Assembly: GCA_041584055.1 (NCBI GenBank) | Contig: JBFHER010000076.1 | Location: forward strand, 1 to 14,656 | Source: JBFHER01 sp041584055 | GTDB taxonomy: Bacteria; Bacteroidota; Bacteroidia; Bacteroidales; UBA5342 | DNA length: 14,656 bases | Direction of reading: 5' to 3' | In this document: positions 1 to 8,173 of the stretch, one piece after another | How the letters are laid out: each line of letters opens with the position of its first letter | Position numbering within the stretch: the first letter of the stretch is position 1 | Notes under the pieces: generated by a model | What the model was told of the DNA's origin: nothing | Databases searched by the model: none | What the model saw: only the letters and a program-made list of their open reading frames with translations | Translations under genes and position numbers: made by a program

Positions 1-313
1 AATCTAAGGTAACCAATATTACTATATCGGATTAAGTTATATGCTCTGGGATATTATTCATTAAGTTCTTGTTGGCGGACTTGTGCGCCGTAGCCCGCAA
101 CTCATTCTTCGCAGCAAGTTAGATATAAAAAAAAAGCCCGCCTTCGTACTGATATGGAATCTAAGGTAAGCAATATTACTATATCGGATTAAGTTATATG
201 CTCTGGGATATTATTCATTAAGTTCTTGTTGGCGGACTTGTGCGCCGTAGCCCGCAACTCATTCTTCGCAGCAAGGTAGATATAAAAAAAAAGCCCGCCT
301 TCGTACTGATATG
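1..313. repeat. Tandem direct repeat, two copies with 157-bp period
   Basis: Bases 1-156 and 158-313 are the same sequence apart from two substitutions (13 c versus 170 g, 119 t versus 276 g). The nine-A tract has equal length in both copies. The similarity ends at 156/313, inside the loop of the tRNA-Ser terminator hairpin. The second copy therefore supplies one arm of a working terminator, while the first copy carries an orphan arm at 136-142. The left end cannot be placed because the window starts within the repeat. No convincing gene lies here: the minus-strand reading frame through the repeat is short and runs into the tRNA. It may be a dispersed family or only a local duplication. Confidence 0.95.
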
Positions 314-332
314 CATCAGCACTTCGGCGGGC
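284..332 (-). terminator. Intrinsic terminator of tRNA-Ser
   Basis: Read on the minus strand, a seven-pair GC-rich stem (293-299 with 326-332) is extended by a second helix (306-310 with 315-319) around a four-base loop, and nine T follow at 284-292. It starts five bases after the tRNA discriminator base. The inner loop is also the right-hand limit of the 157-bp duplication. Confidence 0.85.
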
Positions 333-337
333 GAAGG

Positions 338-422
338 CGGAGAGAGAGGGATTCGAACCCCCGGTACCTTGCAGTACAATGGTTTTCAAGACCACCGCAT
401 TCGACCACTCTGCCATCTCTCC
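338..422 (-). tRNA. tRNA-Ser (anticodon UGA)
   Basis: On the minus strand a GGAGAGA acceptor arm (416-422) pairs with TCTCTCC (339-345), and base 338 is the discriminator G. The anticodon loop reads CTTGAAA, giving anticodon TGA. There is a long variable arm, as expected for a class II serine tRNA, and a T loop TTCGAAT. The 3' CCA is not encoded (the genome has CCT). A peptide starting MAEWSNAVVLKT that appears when this strand is translated is the well-known false translation of tRNA-Ser genes. Confidence 0.97.
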
Positions 423-525
423 AAGGTATTGAACAATCACGCTGAATTCTGAAATGTTTTCAGGGTGAATTTTCATAAAAGCATTGCCTCAAAAAGAACA
501 CGCCGTTCTTTGTCTTAGGCGGATG

Positions 526-556
526 CAAAAATAGAAGTTTTTTTCATATCCCCAAA
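526..556 (-). promoter_or_regulatory. Bacteroidetes-type promoter for tRNA-Ser
   Basis: On the minus strand TTTG (553-556) is separated by 19 bases from TATTTTTG (526-533), an exact match to the TTTG/TAnnTTTG consensus. The first base transcribed would be near 520, leaving a leader of roughly 100 bases before the tRNA. A seven-pair hairpin (493-499 with 505-511), followed on this strand by TTTTT, lies in that leader. Confidence 0.65.
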
Positions 557-628
557 AGCTAAACACTTATTTTTTCCCAATAAAGGAAAAAGATTAAAGA
601 ATGATTTGGGAAGTAGATTTAGGTGAAT

Positions 629-659
629 TCTGAATGATGAAAATCTTTAATTATATTTG
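629..659 (+). promoter_or_regulatory. Promoter of fabG
   Basis: TATATTTG at 652-659 matches the TAnnTTTG -7 consensus exactly. The -33 position, 19 bases upstream, has TCTG (629-632), one mismatch from TTTG. Transcription would begin around 665, giving a leader of about 18 bases before the fabG ATG. The 423-682 gap holds only this promoter and the divergent tRNA-Ser promoter. Confidence 0.6.
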
Positions 660-682
660 CCACCGAATAAAACATTCTCAAT

Positions 683-1429
683 ATGAATTTACTCGAAGGA
701 AAAACAGCAATTGTAACGGGAGCAGCCCGTGGAATTGGAAAATCTATTGCCATTTATTTGGCAAAGGCAGGTGCAAATATCGCATTTACCGATCTTTTTT
801 ATGATGATAATGCCAAAGCGACAGAGAAAGAAATTGAAGCCCTGGGTGTGAAAGCGAAAGGCTATGCCTCAGATGCAAGCAACTTTGCGGATACACAGGA
901 CGTTGTGGCTAAGATCGTAAAAGACTTTGGTCAGGTGGATGTGCTCGTGAATAATGCAGGGATTACAAAGGACTCTCTGTTGATGCGTATGACTGAAGAT
1001 CAGTGGGATGCGGTAATCAATGTAAACTTAAAATCGGTGTTTAATTTCACCAAGGCAGTTCAGCCAACAATGTTAAAACAACGCTCAGGTTCTATCGTAA
1101 ATATGAGTTCTGTGGTTGGTGTAAGTGGTAATGCTGGACAGGCAAACTACAGCGCTTCAAAAGCAGGAATGATTGGGTTTACCAAGTCAGTTGCGAAAGA
1201 GCTGGGCTCGAGAAACATTCGATGCAATGCTATTGCGCCGGGATTTATTATCACGGAGATGACAGATAAATTGTCTGAAGATGTTAAAAAAGAGTGGGCA
1301 AAGTCTATACCTCTTCGCAGAGGTGGCACCCCGGAAGATGTGGCAAAAACAACTTTGTACCTTGCTTCTGATCTTTCACAGTATGTGACTGGGCAAACAA
1401 TTCATGTTTGTGGCGGAATGAATATGTAG
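683..1429 (+). CDS. fabG: 3-oxoacyl-[acyl-carrier-protein] reductase FabG
   Basis: A short-chain dehydrogenase/reductase of 248 residues, the usual FabG length. It should carry out the NADPH-dependent reduction of 3-oxoacyl-ACP in the cytosolic type II fatty-acid synthesis cycle. Visible are the dinucleotide-binding TGAARGIG (residues 12-19), NNAG (90-93) and the catalytic set N115, S143, Y156, K160 with the typical YSASKAG context. The C-terminal VTGQTIHVCGG is also characteristic of FabG. The ATG at 683 sits just after a good promoter and starts the first strand at the expected distance. The gene stands alone rather than in a fab/acpP cluster, so a role in another SDR reaction cannot be ruled out, but similarity to FabG is high. 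Confidence 0.92.
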   Translation: MNLLEGKTAIVTGAARGIGKSIAIYLAKAGANIAFTDLFYDDNAKATEKEIEALGVKAKGYASDASNFADTQDVVAKIVKDFGQVDVLVNNAGITKDSLLMRMTEDQWDAVINVNLKSVFNFTKAVQPTMLKQRSGSIVNMSSVVGVSGNAGQANYSASKAGMIGFTKSVAKELGSRNIRCNAIAPGFIITEMTDKLSEDVKKEWAKSIPLRRGGTPEDVAKTTLYLASDLSQYVTGQTIHVCGGMNM

Positions 1430-1480
1430 AAAATCCGTTTAGGAGTCATTTTCTAAACACGTTTTTTATCAATATATTGA

Positions 1481-1508
1481 AGGCATCTCGGAAGGGATGT
1501 CTTTTTTA
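1481..1508 (+). terminator. Intrinsic terminator after fabG
   Basis: AGGCATC (1481-1487) pairs with GATGTCT (1496-1502), including one G-T pair, around a short loop and is followed by a run of T to 1507. Confidence 0.75.
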
Positions 1509-1533
1509 TTATCTTTATCTAAACATTTAGATG

Positions 1534-1564
1534 TTTGTAAGTGTTTCTATAACGTATAAAATTT
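1534..1564 (+). promoter_or_regulatory. Possible promoter of sucD
   Basis: TTTG at 1534-1537 is followed after 19 bases by TAAAATTT (1557-1564), a partial match to TAnnTTTG. It is placed suitably for the sucD start at 1586, but the -7 box is weak. Confidence 0.35.
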
Positions 1565-1585
1565 TTAAACCCTATTTATTACGAA

Positions 1586-2473
1586 ATGTCAATTTTACTG
1601 AATAAAAATTCCCGCGTACTGGTACAAGGCTTTACCGGTAAGGAAGGTGGATTCCACGCTTCTCAGATGATAGAATACGGAACCAATGTCGTTGGAGGTG
1701 TTACTCCCGGAAAAGGAGGGACGACACATTTGGATTGTCCGGTTTTTAATACGGTTGCCGATGCAGTAAAGGCTACAAAGGCTGATACCACCGTAATTTT
1801 TGTTCCACCTCCTTATGCTGCTGACGCAATTATGGAAGCAGCTGATGCCGGTGTAAAACTGATCATCGCCATTACTGAGGGAATTCCTGTGAATGATATG
1901 GTGAAAGCAAAGGATTATATTCAGGGAAAAGGAATCGTATTAATTGGACCGAATTGTCCCGGGGTCATCACTCCCGGTGAGGCTAAGGTTGGCATTATGC
2001 CAGGGTTTATTCATAAAAAAGGCAGAATTGGAATTGTATCCAGATCAGGCACATTGACTTATGAAGCTGTTTATCAGACTGGTAAAGTTGGTTTGGGGCA
2101 GTCATCCTGTGTTGGAATTGGTGGTGACCCGGTGATTGGCACAAGCACCAAAGACATTGTTGAGATGTTTATGAATGATCCTGAAACAGATGGCATTGTA
2201 ATGATTGGAGAAATAGGGGGCGGTATGGAAGTAGAAGCCGCAGAGTGGATTCGGGATCACGGCACTAAACCCGTGGTTGGATTTATCGCCGGACAGACAG
2301 CCCCAAAAGGAAAACGAATGGGGCATGCCGGAGCTATTGTGGGTGGAAAAGCAGATACTGCTGCCGCCAAAATGAAAATCATGGAAGCCTGTGGCATTCA
2401 TGTTGTGAAGTCACCATCCGATATGGGACGAACCATGCTTAGCGCTTTAAAAGAGAAAGGGATTAAAGTCTGA
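1586..2473 (+). CDS. sucD: Succinyl-CoA synthetase (ADP/GDP-forming), alpha subunit
   Basis: A 295-residue protein with the full length and layout of SucD. With the beta subunit SucC it interconverts succinyl-CoA and succinate, coupled to nucleoside triphosphate formation, in the TCA cycle. The N-terminal CoA-binding domain shows VQGFTGKEGGFHA (13-25) and GGVTPGKGG (37-45). GPNCPGVITPGE (121-132) follows. The phosphohistidine is H247 in the GHAGAIVGG loop (246-254), matching E. coli H246. sucC is not adjacent, so the two subunit genes are split in this genome. The gene has its own terminator and appears to be a single-gene transcription unit. Confidence 0.96.
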   Translation: MSILLNKNSRVLVQGFTGKEGGFHASQMIEYGTNVVGGVTPGKGGTTHLDCPVFNTVADAVKATKADTTVIFVPPPYAADAIMEAADAGVKLIIAITEGIPVNDMVKAKDYIQGKGIVLIGPNCPGVITPGEAKVGIMPGFIHKKGRIGIVSRSGTLTYEAVYQTGKVGLGQSSCVGIGGDPVIGTSTKDIVEMFMNDPETDGIVMIGEIGGGMEVEAAEWIRDHGTKPVVGFIAGQTAPKGKRMGHAGAIVGGKADTAAAKMKIMEACGIHVVKSPSDMGRTMLSALKEKGIKV

Positions 2474-2499
2474 TTAAATAAACAGGAAGTCACCAAATG

Positions 2500-2547
2500 A
2501 AATATTTCAACATTGTTGATAAGAGACAACGTTGAGGTGTTTATTTT
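2500..2547 (+). terminator. Long terminator hairpin after sucD
   Basis: Arms 2500-2516 and 2526-2542 pair over 17 positions with one A-C mismatch. Three of the pairs are G-U on the plus strand, so the structure is stronger in the plus-strand RNA than in the complement. A nine-base loop separates the arms and ATTTT follows. A further short inverted repeat (2491-2499 with 2554-2562) encloses it. The remaining gap to the convergent gene ending at 2672 shows no gene. Confidence 0.7.
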
Positions 2548-2671
2548 AAGCCGCATTTGGTGTCATTTGGATGGAACAGAATATTTGCCGATGACGGTCC
2601 GTATTATAATGATCATACGAATCATTCAACAATTGAATAAAGGTATTCTTATTTTATGCCATCTTACCTTC

Positions 2672-3688
2672 CTACAAATTCCAGGCAAACTCATCCTTGT
2701 TGTCAAGAATTACTTCAATTCGTTTCAACTCCTCACTGGAGAATGCGCTGTTATCTAAGGCTTTGATATTTTCTCTTAGCTGAATGGTGCTACTGGCTCC
2801 AATCAGAACCGACGTGACCGGCTTAAGTCGCAGGAGCCACACCAATGCCATTTGTGCAAGCGTTTGACCTCTTTCTTCAGCCATTTTGTTAAGCAGTGAG
2901 ACTGCATTCATGCGTTTTTTTGTGATCCAGTCTTTGCTCAGGTGACCATGTGCTTTGGAAGCCCTGGAATCCTTTGGAATGCCACTTAGGTATTTGTTTG
3001 TTAATAAGCCCTCGGCAAGTGGAGAAAATGCAATGCAACCAACTCCATTTTTGTCTAATGTTTCCAATAAATCCTGTTCCACCCATCTGAAAAACATGCT
3101 GTATTTCGCCTGATGGATCAGGCAGGGTGTCTTGTTTTCTCTAAGAAGTTTTATAGCTTTTTCTGCTTCAAGGGCTGGATAATTTGAAATGGCCGCATAC
3201 AATGCTTTCCCGGAGCGAACAATGTCAGTCAGCGCCTGCATAGTTTCCTCTAGTGGTGTGTTCGGATCCGGACGATGGTGATAAAATACATCCACATAAT
3301 CCAGGCCCATCCTTTTTAGACTTTGATCAAGGCTTGCCACTAAATATTTTCTGGAACCCCAGTTGCCATAAGGTCCTTCCCACATGTCATACCCTGCCTT
3401 TGTTGAGATAAAGAGTTCATCCCTGTAGGGTTTAAAATCAAGGGCCATGTATTTACCAAAGTTTTCTTCGGCCGATCCGTAAGGCGGGCCATAGTTGTTG
3501 GCAAGATCGAAGTGCGTGATGCCATTGTCAAAGGCAGTTCTTAATATGTCCCTTCCTGTTTCAAAATTATCAACATGTCCGAAATTGTGCCATAAACCAA
3601 TGGAAATAGGAGGAAGTAAAACGCCTGTTTTCCCGCTGCGATTGTATGACATCGTTTTGTATCGCTCTGAATTTGCTTTATATGACAT
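2672..3688 (-). CDS. gpr: Aldo/keto reductase, YghZ / L-glyceraldehyde 3-phosphate reductase type
   Basis: A 338-residue NADPH-dependent aldo/keto reductase of the AKR14 group. The E. coli member YghZ (Gpr) reduces L-glyceraldehyde 3-phosphate and methylglyoxal and so serves in detoxification. The match runs from the first residues (MSYKANSERYKTMSYNRSG is close to E. coli YghZ), which fixes the start. The barrel carries the catalytic tetrad D61, Y66 (FDLANNYGPPYGSAE), K97 (STKAG) and H138 (YHHRPDP). The cofactor-binding stretch SVLIGASS lies near the C terminus. A candidate -7 box TACATTTG at 3710-3717 precedes the start, without a recognisable -33 box. It is separated from the upstream trxB by a terminator and is convergent with sucD, so it is probably its own unit. 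The exact substrate is inferred from family resemblance. Confidence 0.88.
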   Translation of the reverse strand: MSYKANSERYKTMSYNRSGKTGVLLPPISIGLWHNFGHVDNFETGRDILRTAFDNGITHFDLANNYGPPYGSAEENFGKYMALDFKPYRDELFISTKAGYDMWEGPYGNWGSRKYLVASLDQSLKRMGLDYVDVFYHHRPDPNTPLEETMQALTDIVRSGKALYAAISNYPALEAEKAIKLLRENKTPCLIHQAKYSMFFRWVEQDLLETLDKNGVGCIAFSPLAEGLLTNKYLSGIPKDSRASKAHGHLSKDWITKKRMNAVSLLNKMAEERGQTLAQMALVWLLRLKPVTSVLIGASSTIQLRENIKALDNSAFSSEELKRIEVILDNKDEFAWNL

Positions 3689-3718
3689 GGCTTATTTGTT
3701 TTGTTCTTTCAAATGTAT

Positions 3719-3748
3719 AAAAAGAAAGGGAAGCACTGGCCTCCCTTT
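3719..3748 (-). terminator. Intrinsic terminator after trxB
   Basis: On the minus strand AAAGGGA (3742-3748) pairs with TCCCTTT (3725-3731), with a further short GC helix in the loop, followed by C and five T. It closes the ftsK-lolA-trxB group before the aldo/keto reductase gene. Confidence 0.75.
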
Positions 3749-3770
3749 TCAAATTTATAAATAATTTCTT

Positions 3771-4766
3771 TTATGATACTTCCGCAAGGAATCTCTCTGA
3801 TTCTATTGCAGCCATACAACCACTTCCTGCAGCCGTAACTGCCTGTCTGTAGATGCTGTCCTGCACATCTCCGCATGCAAATACGCCCGGCACATTTGTT
3901 TTGGGTGTTCCCGCTACCGTTTTAATGTATCCAACTTCGTCTGTATCGAGGTGGTCTTTAAAAATGTGAGAGTTCGGTGTGTGTCCGATGGCAAGGAAGA
4001 AGCCGTCAATCTTAATTTTCACTTCTTTTTCTTCGGCAGTTCCTTTCTTGTGCCATAAGGTAGCACCTTCAACACCATTTTCGCCAAATAAACCTTTGGT
4101 TTGATGTTCCCATAGAATTTCTATGTTTGGCGTATTCTTAACACGTTCCTGCATTACTTTTGAAGCTCTGAGTTCATCACGACGCACAATCATGTACACT
4201 TTTTTTGCCATGCCTGCAAGGTAATGCGCTTCTTCACAAGCGGTGTCACCACCTCCTACAACTGCAACATCTTTTCCACGGTAGAAAAATCCATCACATG
4301 TAGCACATGCTGATACGCCCTGTCCTGCATACTTTGTTTCATCATCAATGCCCAGGTATTTTGCAGTTGCACCAGTGGCAATGATCAATGTTTCTGCCTC
4401 GATAATTTTTTTATCATCAATCGTGATTTTAAACGGGCGTTTGCTTAAATCCGCGGCCGTAGCTGTTCCCCATCTTAAATCGGAACCAAAACGTGCAGCT
4501 TGCTTTTTTAAGTCTTCCATCATTTCAGGACCAGTAATGCCGGAAGGATATCCGGGGAAATTCTCAACCTCGGTGGTTGTGGTTAGCTGTCCTCCGGGTT
4601 GCATTCCTTCATAAAGCATGGGTGAGAGGTTTGCGCGTGCGGCATAAATTGCTGCAGTATAACCGGCAGGACCTGATCCAATGATTAAACAGCGTGTTTT
4701 TTCAGTGGCTTCAATCTCCTTTTTGTCTTCCGATGAATCGTTTAAATTCAAATTATCAAATTTCAT
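3771..4766 (-). CDS. trxB: Thioredoxin-disulfide reductase
   Basis: A 331-residue low-molecular-weight flavoprotein that passes electrons from NADPH through FAD and a redox-active disulfide to thioredoxin in the cytoplasm. Visible are the FAD-binding GSGPAG (30-35), the active-site pair C154-A-T-C157 followed by D158, the NADPH-binding GGGDTA (171-176), and the C-terminal FAD contact ACGDV...RQAVTAAGSG. The glycine-rich motif begins about 18 residues later than in E. coli TrxB because of a polar, acidic N-terminal extension. No internal start codon removes it, so it is probably genuine. The gene follows the lolA-like gene by 19 bases and probably shares its transcript. Confidence 0.95.
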   Translation of the reverse strand: MKFDNLNLNDSSEDKKEIEATEKTRCLIIGSGPAGYTAAIYAARANLSPMLYEGMQPGGQLTTTTEVENFPGYPSGITGPEMMEDLKKQAARFGSDLRWGTATAADLSKRPFKITIDDKKIIEAETLIIATGATAKYLGIDDETKYAGQGVSACATCDGFFYRGKDVAVVGGGDTACEEAHYLAGMAKKVYMIVRRDELRASKVMQERVKNTPNIEILWEHQTKGLFGENGVEGATLWHKKGTAEEKEVKIKIDGFFLAIGHTPNSHIFKDHLDTDEVGYIKTVAGTPKTNVPGVFACGDVQDSIYRQAVTAAGSGCMAAIESERFLAEVS

Positions 4767-4785
4767 TTTATTTATTGTTTAATTG

Positions 4786-5415
4786 TTATCGCATATCAAT
4801 TACTTCCACATTTGGGTAGTCAGAGGCTTTAAAAACAAAAAAATCATCATTCAGGTTCAAATCTTTTTTTGTGGATTTAAGTGTGATGATGTTGTTAATC
4901 CCATCGCGACCAAAGGATTGAACCATTAAGAAGGTTTTGTTTTTCTTGTCCAGCTTCAATCTTATTTTGTGAAACGGCTTTTCTGTATCATCCGGAATCA
5001 TGTCAATGGTTACCTGATCTGCTGCATCTTCAACGATTTTAAAACGAAAGCCTTTTTCATACATCCGGAAAATATTCACCGGTGTAAATTCTTCAGTATC
5101 TTCCGGATCTGGTTCTGTAATATTGACTTCTTCCTCATCAATCATGTGAACCCATTGGGAGCTGCCATCAAAGAAGGAGTTTACTCCCAACATGGTCAGC
5201 TTGTATTTGTTCCCTTTTAAAAAAGCTTTTCCTTCATTGGTTTCAGTAATGTCTTCCTGCTTATTTTCAAAGGTGAATACAAAATCAATTTCAATGCCCG
5301 AGGAAGATAAAAGATTCTCCGTTATTGGCCGGATAATGTCAATTGCTTCAGGGTTAAACTGAGCCTGTATGGTGAGTGGTACGATGACCGTTAGAAATGC
5401 TAGAATTCGTTTCAT
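4786..5415 (-). CDS. lolA: LolA-like outer-membrane lipoprotein carrier
   Basis: A 209-residue exported protein with a signal peptide (MKRILAFLTVIVPLTIQA, likely cleaved after residue 18 before QF). The body resembles the Bacteroidetes LolA-like family. It contains a GKAFLKGNKYKL strand pair, a SQWVHMIDEEEVNI segment, and a basic hydrophobic C-terminal half. LolA is a periplasmic chaperone that ferries lipoproteins from the LolCDE transporter to the outer membrane. It follows ftsK by 43 bases, a neighbourhood also seen in other Bacteroidetes and in proteobacteria. Family assignment rests on overall pattern and context, because LolA proteins diverge strongly. Confidence 0.8.
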   Translation of the reverse strand: MKRILAFLTVIVPLTIQAQFNPEAIDIIRPITENLLSSSGIEIDFVFTFENKQEDITETNEGKAFLKGNKYKLTMLGVNSFFDGSSQWVHMIDEEEVNITEPDPEDTEEFTPVNIFRMYEKGFRFKIVEDAADQVTIDMIPDDTEKPFHKIRLKLDKKNKTFLMVQSFGRDGINNIITLKSTKKDLNLNDDFFVFKASDYPNVEVIDMR

Positions 5416-5458
5416 TTATTTAATTTAGTTTATCACTCATCAAAAAACGTGCCGTTTG

Positions 5459-7885
5459 TTAAACCATTGTGTCTAAGTGTCTTTCAAGGGAGTATTCATC
5501 CGGGATAAGTACTTTTCTGGCCTTGCTTCCTTCGAATGGACCAACCACACCTGCAGCTTCCAGTTGGTCCATCAAACGACCCGCACGGTTATAGCCAATG
5601 GAGAATTTTCGTTGGATCAGAGAGGTGGATCCGGATTGATGGGCCACGATGAGACGGGCTACTTCATCAAACAGGGCATCTTTTGTGGCCAGCACGTCTG
5701 CTGCAGTGTCTCCTGAACCCGATGCTTCACCGTCATACTCCGGAAGCATGAAAGCGGAGGGATAAGCCTGCTGATCTTTAATGAAATCAACTACTTTTTC
5801 CACTTCAGGGGTGTCGATAAAGGCACATTGTACACGTATCAGATCACTGCCCTGACTGATGAGCATGTCACCGCGACCAATTAACTGGTTTGCGCCCGGA
5901 CTGTCTAATATTGTTCTTGAGTCAACCATGGCAGACACTTTAAATGCAATTCTGGCAGGGAAGTTTGCCTTTATGACACCGGTTATAATGTTGGTGGAAG
6001 GACGCTGTGTGGCGATGATCATGTGGATTCCGACTGCCCTGGCCAATTGAGCAATTCTTGCGATAGGCAGTTCAACCTCTTTACCTGCTGTCATGATTAG
6101 ATCAGCAAATTCGTCTACAATTACAACAATGTAAGGCAGATATTTATGTCCGTTATCCGGATTTAATCGGCGTTTAATAAACTTGGCATTGTATTCCTTG
6201 ATGTTTCTGGCATGTGCTTTTTTTAACAGGTCGTAGCGCTGATCCATCTCAATGGTCAGGGAGTTCAGTGTTTTTACAACCTGTTGAACATCAGTGATGA
6301 TGGGTTCATCTGTTTCAGGTAATTTGGCAAGAAAATGATTTTCAATTTGTGAATAGATACTCAATTCCACCTTCTTGGGGTCCACCATCACAAATTTAAG
6401 CTGAGCAGGATGTTTCTTGTACAACAAAGATGCAATGATCGCATTCAGCCCAACGGATTTCCCCTGTCCTGTAGCACCCGCTACCAGGAGGTGTGGCATT
6501 TTTGCCAAATCAAATGTAAAAGTTTCATTGGTGATTGTTTTCCCAATGGCAATGGGCAGTTCGTATTTGCTTTCCTGAAACTTCTTGCTGGCTATCACAG
6601 AGCGCATGGATACAATTTCAGGATTTTTATTTGGGACTTCGATCCCAATGGTTCCCTTCCCGGGGATGGGGGCAATTATCCTTATGCCGAGTGCTGACAA
6701 ACTCAGCGCGATATCATCTTCCAGGTTTTTAATCTTTGCAATCCGGATTCCTTTAGCAGGAACAATCTCATAAAGTGTCACCGTTGGACCGATGGTTGCT
6801 TTGATGCTGTCAATGGATATACCATAACTTTCAAGGGTCTTTACGATTTTATTTTTGTTCTCAATTAATTCCTGCTCATTTACCTGCAATTCAACTTTGT
6901 GATCTTCCAGGATCTGTAGAGGAGGGTACTTGTACCTTGACAAATCCAACTTCGGATCGTAGTCTTCCATTTCCTCTGTCTTGATCACCTTCTTAACAGT
7001 TTCTTCATTGACGCTGTCTTCGAGGGTGAGTTTTAAGTCTTCCTCTGCGACCTCCGTGTCAGATACACTAACTTTTTCAGGTTCATCCAATGGTATGGTC
7101 TCTTCATCCCTCACCGTTAAATTGTGTACGAATGATTCTTCCGGATCTGATGCATCGGTCTCAATATTTTCATCTTCGCTTGATTCAAGGTCGGCAGATG
7201 CCTGGTTGAATTCAACATCTTTGGTAGAGATTCCTTTTGCCGTGAGTTTAAGTCTTGATGGGAGAGTTCTGAGAAATGGGAGCGTATTCTCGAAGGAAAA
7301 GATCATAAACAGAAGCAAGGTGAATAAAATAATGGCAAACGTTCCAAAACGGCCAATGGCACTGCTGATCCAAAGGCTCATGTAATAACCGTGCAATCCC
7401 CCCAGAAACAAGTGCGTGTCTTCTGCGCTATCAATAAAAAAGAAACCGAAAAACAAGCTGAACCAGATCAGACCAAGGATACTCCAGGAAAAGGCTCGCC
7501 GCAATGATACCAATTTTATATTCAGTAAACGAAGTGAAACGATGAGTAGAAAAAAACTATAAAATAGAGCGGATATCCCAAAACCTCTGTTGATAAGATT
7601 CTCAGCAATAAACGCGCCTGTTTTTCCCGCCCAGTTATCCACATTGATGTCGGCAGAACCCATGAGTTCCATCCACGGGAGCCCCAGTTTGCTGTGATCA
7701 GCAGCACCTGTGAAAACAAATGACAAAAACGAAAGAGAAATGTAAATTGTAATTATCAACAAAAAGACGCCAACGCTAACCCGGGTTTTCTCATCCTTCA
7801 AAAAGTGAGATAGTCGGGAGCTTAAAAGCCTGGTTTTTAGTGAGGTTCTGTTCTTTTTGGTTTTGCGTGTTTTTTTAGACGGCAT
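5459..7885 (-). CDS. ftsK: DNA translocase FtsK (SpoIIIE family)
   Basis: An 808-residue septal DNA pump that moves the terminus region of the chromosome during division and activates dimer resolution. After a very basic N terminus there are about four membrane segments (roughly 35-59, 103-121, 131-152, 180-198). An acidic linker (about 225-310) follows, rich in E and D and shorter than the E. coli linker. Next is the alpha/beta motor with Walker A GATGQGKS (470-477) and Walker B ending in DE (591-592). The C-terminal winged-helix gamma domain (about 735-800) has the ARLIVAHQSGSTSLIQRKF signature used to read KOPS/SRS sequences. It is the first gene of the ftsK-lolA-trxB group and has a near-perfect promoter upstream. 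Confidence 0.97.
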   Translation of the reverse strand: MPSKKTRKTKKNRTSLKTRLLSSRLSHFLKDEKTRVSVGVFLLIITIYISLSFLSFVFTGAADHSKLGLPWMELMGSADINVDNWAGKTGAFIAENLINRGFGISALFYSFFLLIVSLRLLNIKLVSLRRAFSWSILGLIWFSLFFGFFFIDSAEDTHLFLGGLHGYYMSLWISSAIGRFGTFAIILFTLLLFMIFSFENTLPFLRTLPSRLKLTAKGISTKDVEFNQASADLESSEDENIETDASDPEESFVHNLTVRDEETIPLDEPEKVSVSDTEVAEEDLKLTLEDSVNEETVKKVIKTEEMEDYDPKLDLSRYKYPPLQILEDHKVELQVNEQELIENKNKIVKTLESYGISIDSIKATIGPTVTLYEIVPAKGIRIAKIKNLEDDIALSLSALGIRIIAPIPGKGTIGIEVPNKNPEIVSMRSVIASKKFQESKYELPIAIGKTITNETFTFDLAKMPHLLVAGATGQGKSVGLNAIIASLLYKKHPAQLKFVMVDPKKVELSIYSQIENHFLAKLPETDEPIITDVQQVVKTLNSLTIEMDQRYDLLKKAHARNIKEYNAKFIKRRLNPDNGHKYLPYIVVIVDEFADLIMTAGKEVELPIARIAQLARAVGIHMIIATQRPSTNIITGVIKANFPARIAFKVSAMVDSRTILDSPGANQLIGRGDMLISQGSDLIRVQCAFIDTPEVEKVVDFIKDQQAYPSAFMLPEYDGEASGSGDTAADVLATKDALFDEVARLIVAHQSGSTSLIQRKFSIGYNRAGRLMDQLEAAGVVGPFEGSKARKVLIPDEYSLERHLDTMV

Positions 7886-7902
7886 AAAGTGATCTTTGTA
7901 TG

Positions 7903-7933
7903 CAAAAATAGATAATAGATATTAAGCCACAAA
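7903..7933 (-). promoter_or_regulatory. Promoter of the ftsK gene group
   Basis: On the minus strand TTTG (7930-7933), a 19-base spacer and TATTTTTG (7903-7910) match the Bacteroidetes housekeeping consensus exactly. The ftsK ATG at 7885 follows 17 bases after the -7 box. The rest of the 7886-8173 gap holds only the terminator of the response-regulator gene. Confidence 0.8.
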
Positions 7934-8125
7934 AATACCTTCCTTAAATCGATTCATTTTCCTTCTTCGGGCTTCTTTTACTTTTCAGGGCATGGGGGGA
8001 TTTTAAATTCTCACCCTTCACATGCTTAGATTTTAATTTTCAGGGTTAATTCTTGCGACCCATCTGATATAAAAGAACGTTCTATTCACTCTAAAATTGT
8101 AAATACAGGTTCGCAATTTAAGAAT

Positions 8126-8157
8126 AAAAAAAGCCGTACCTCAGGCACAGCTTTTTT
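8126..8157 (-). terminator. Intrinsic terminator after the response regulator gene
   Basis: Arms 8127-8140 and 8144-8157 form a 14-pair stem with a three-base loop. Two pairs are G-U in the minus-strand RNA, and the A/T ends provide the U tract. It lies 17 bases beyond the stop codon of the regulator. Confidence 0.85.
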
Positions 8158-8173
8158 CACCAATAAAAGTAGC

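Noticed and set aside
240..452. Plus-strand 70-codon frame opposite tRNA-Ser
   Set aside because: Antisense to a clear tRNA and its terminator; contains the repeat.
189..476. Minus-strand reading frame of 95 codons across the repeat and tRNA-Ser
   Set aside because: Its first half is the standard false translation of tRNA-Ser and the rest runs through the terminator and the tandem repeat.
2513..2758. Plus-strand 81-codon frame after sucD
   Set aside because: Begins inside the terminator hairpin and runs antisense into the aldo/keto reductase gene; no recognisable protein pattern.
6981..7385. 134-codon plus-strand frame within ftsK
   Set aside because: Antisense to the acidic linker of FtsK; its serine-rich sequence is the complement of Glu/Asp codons.
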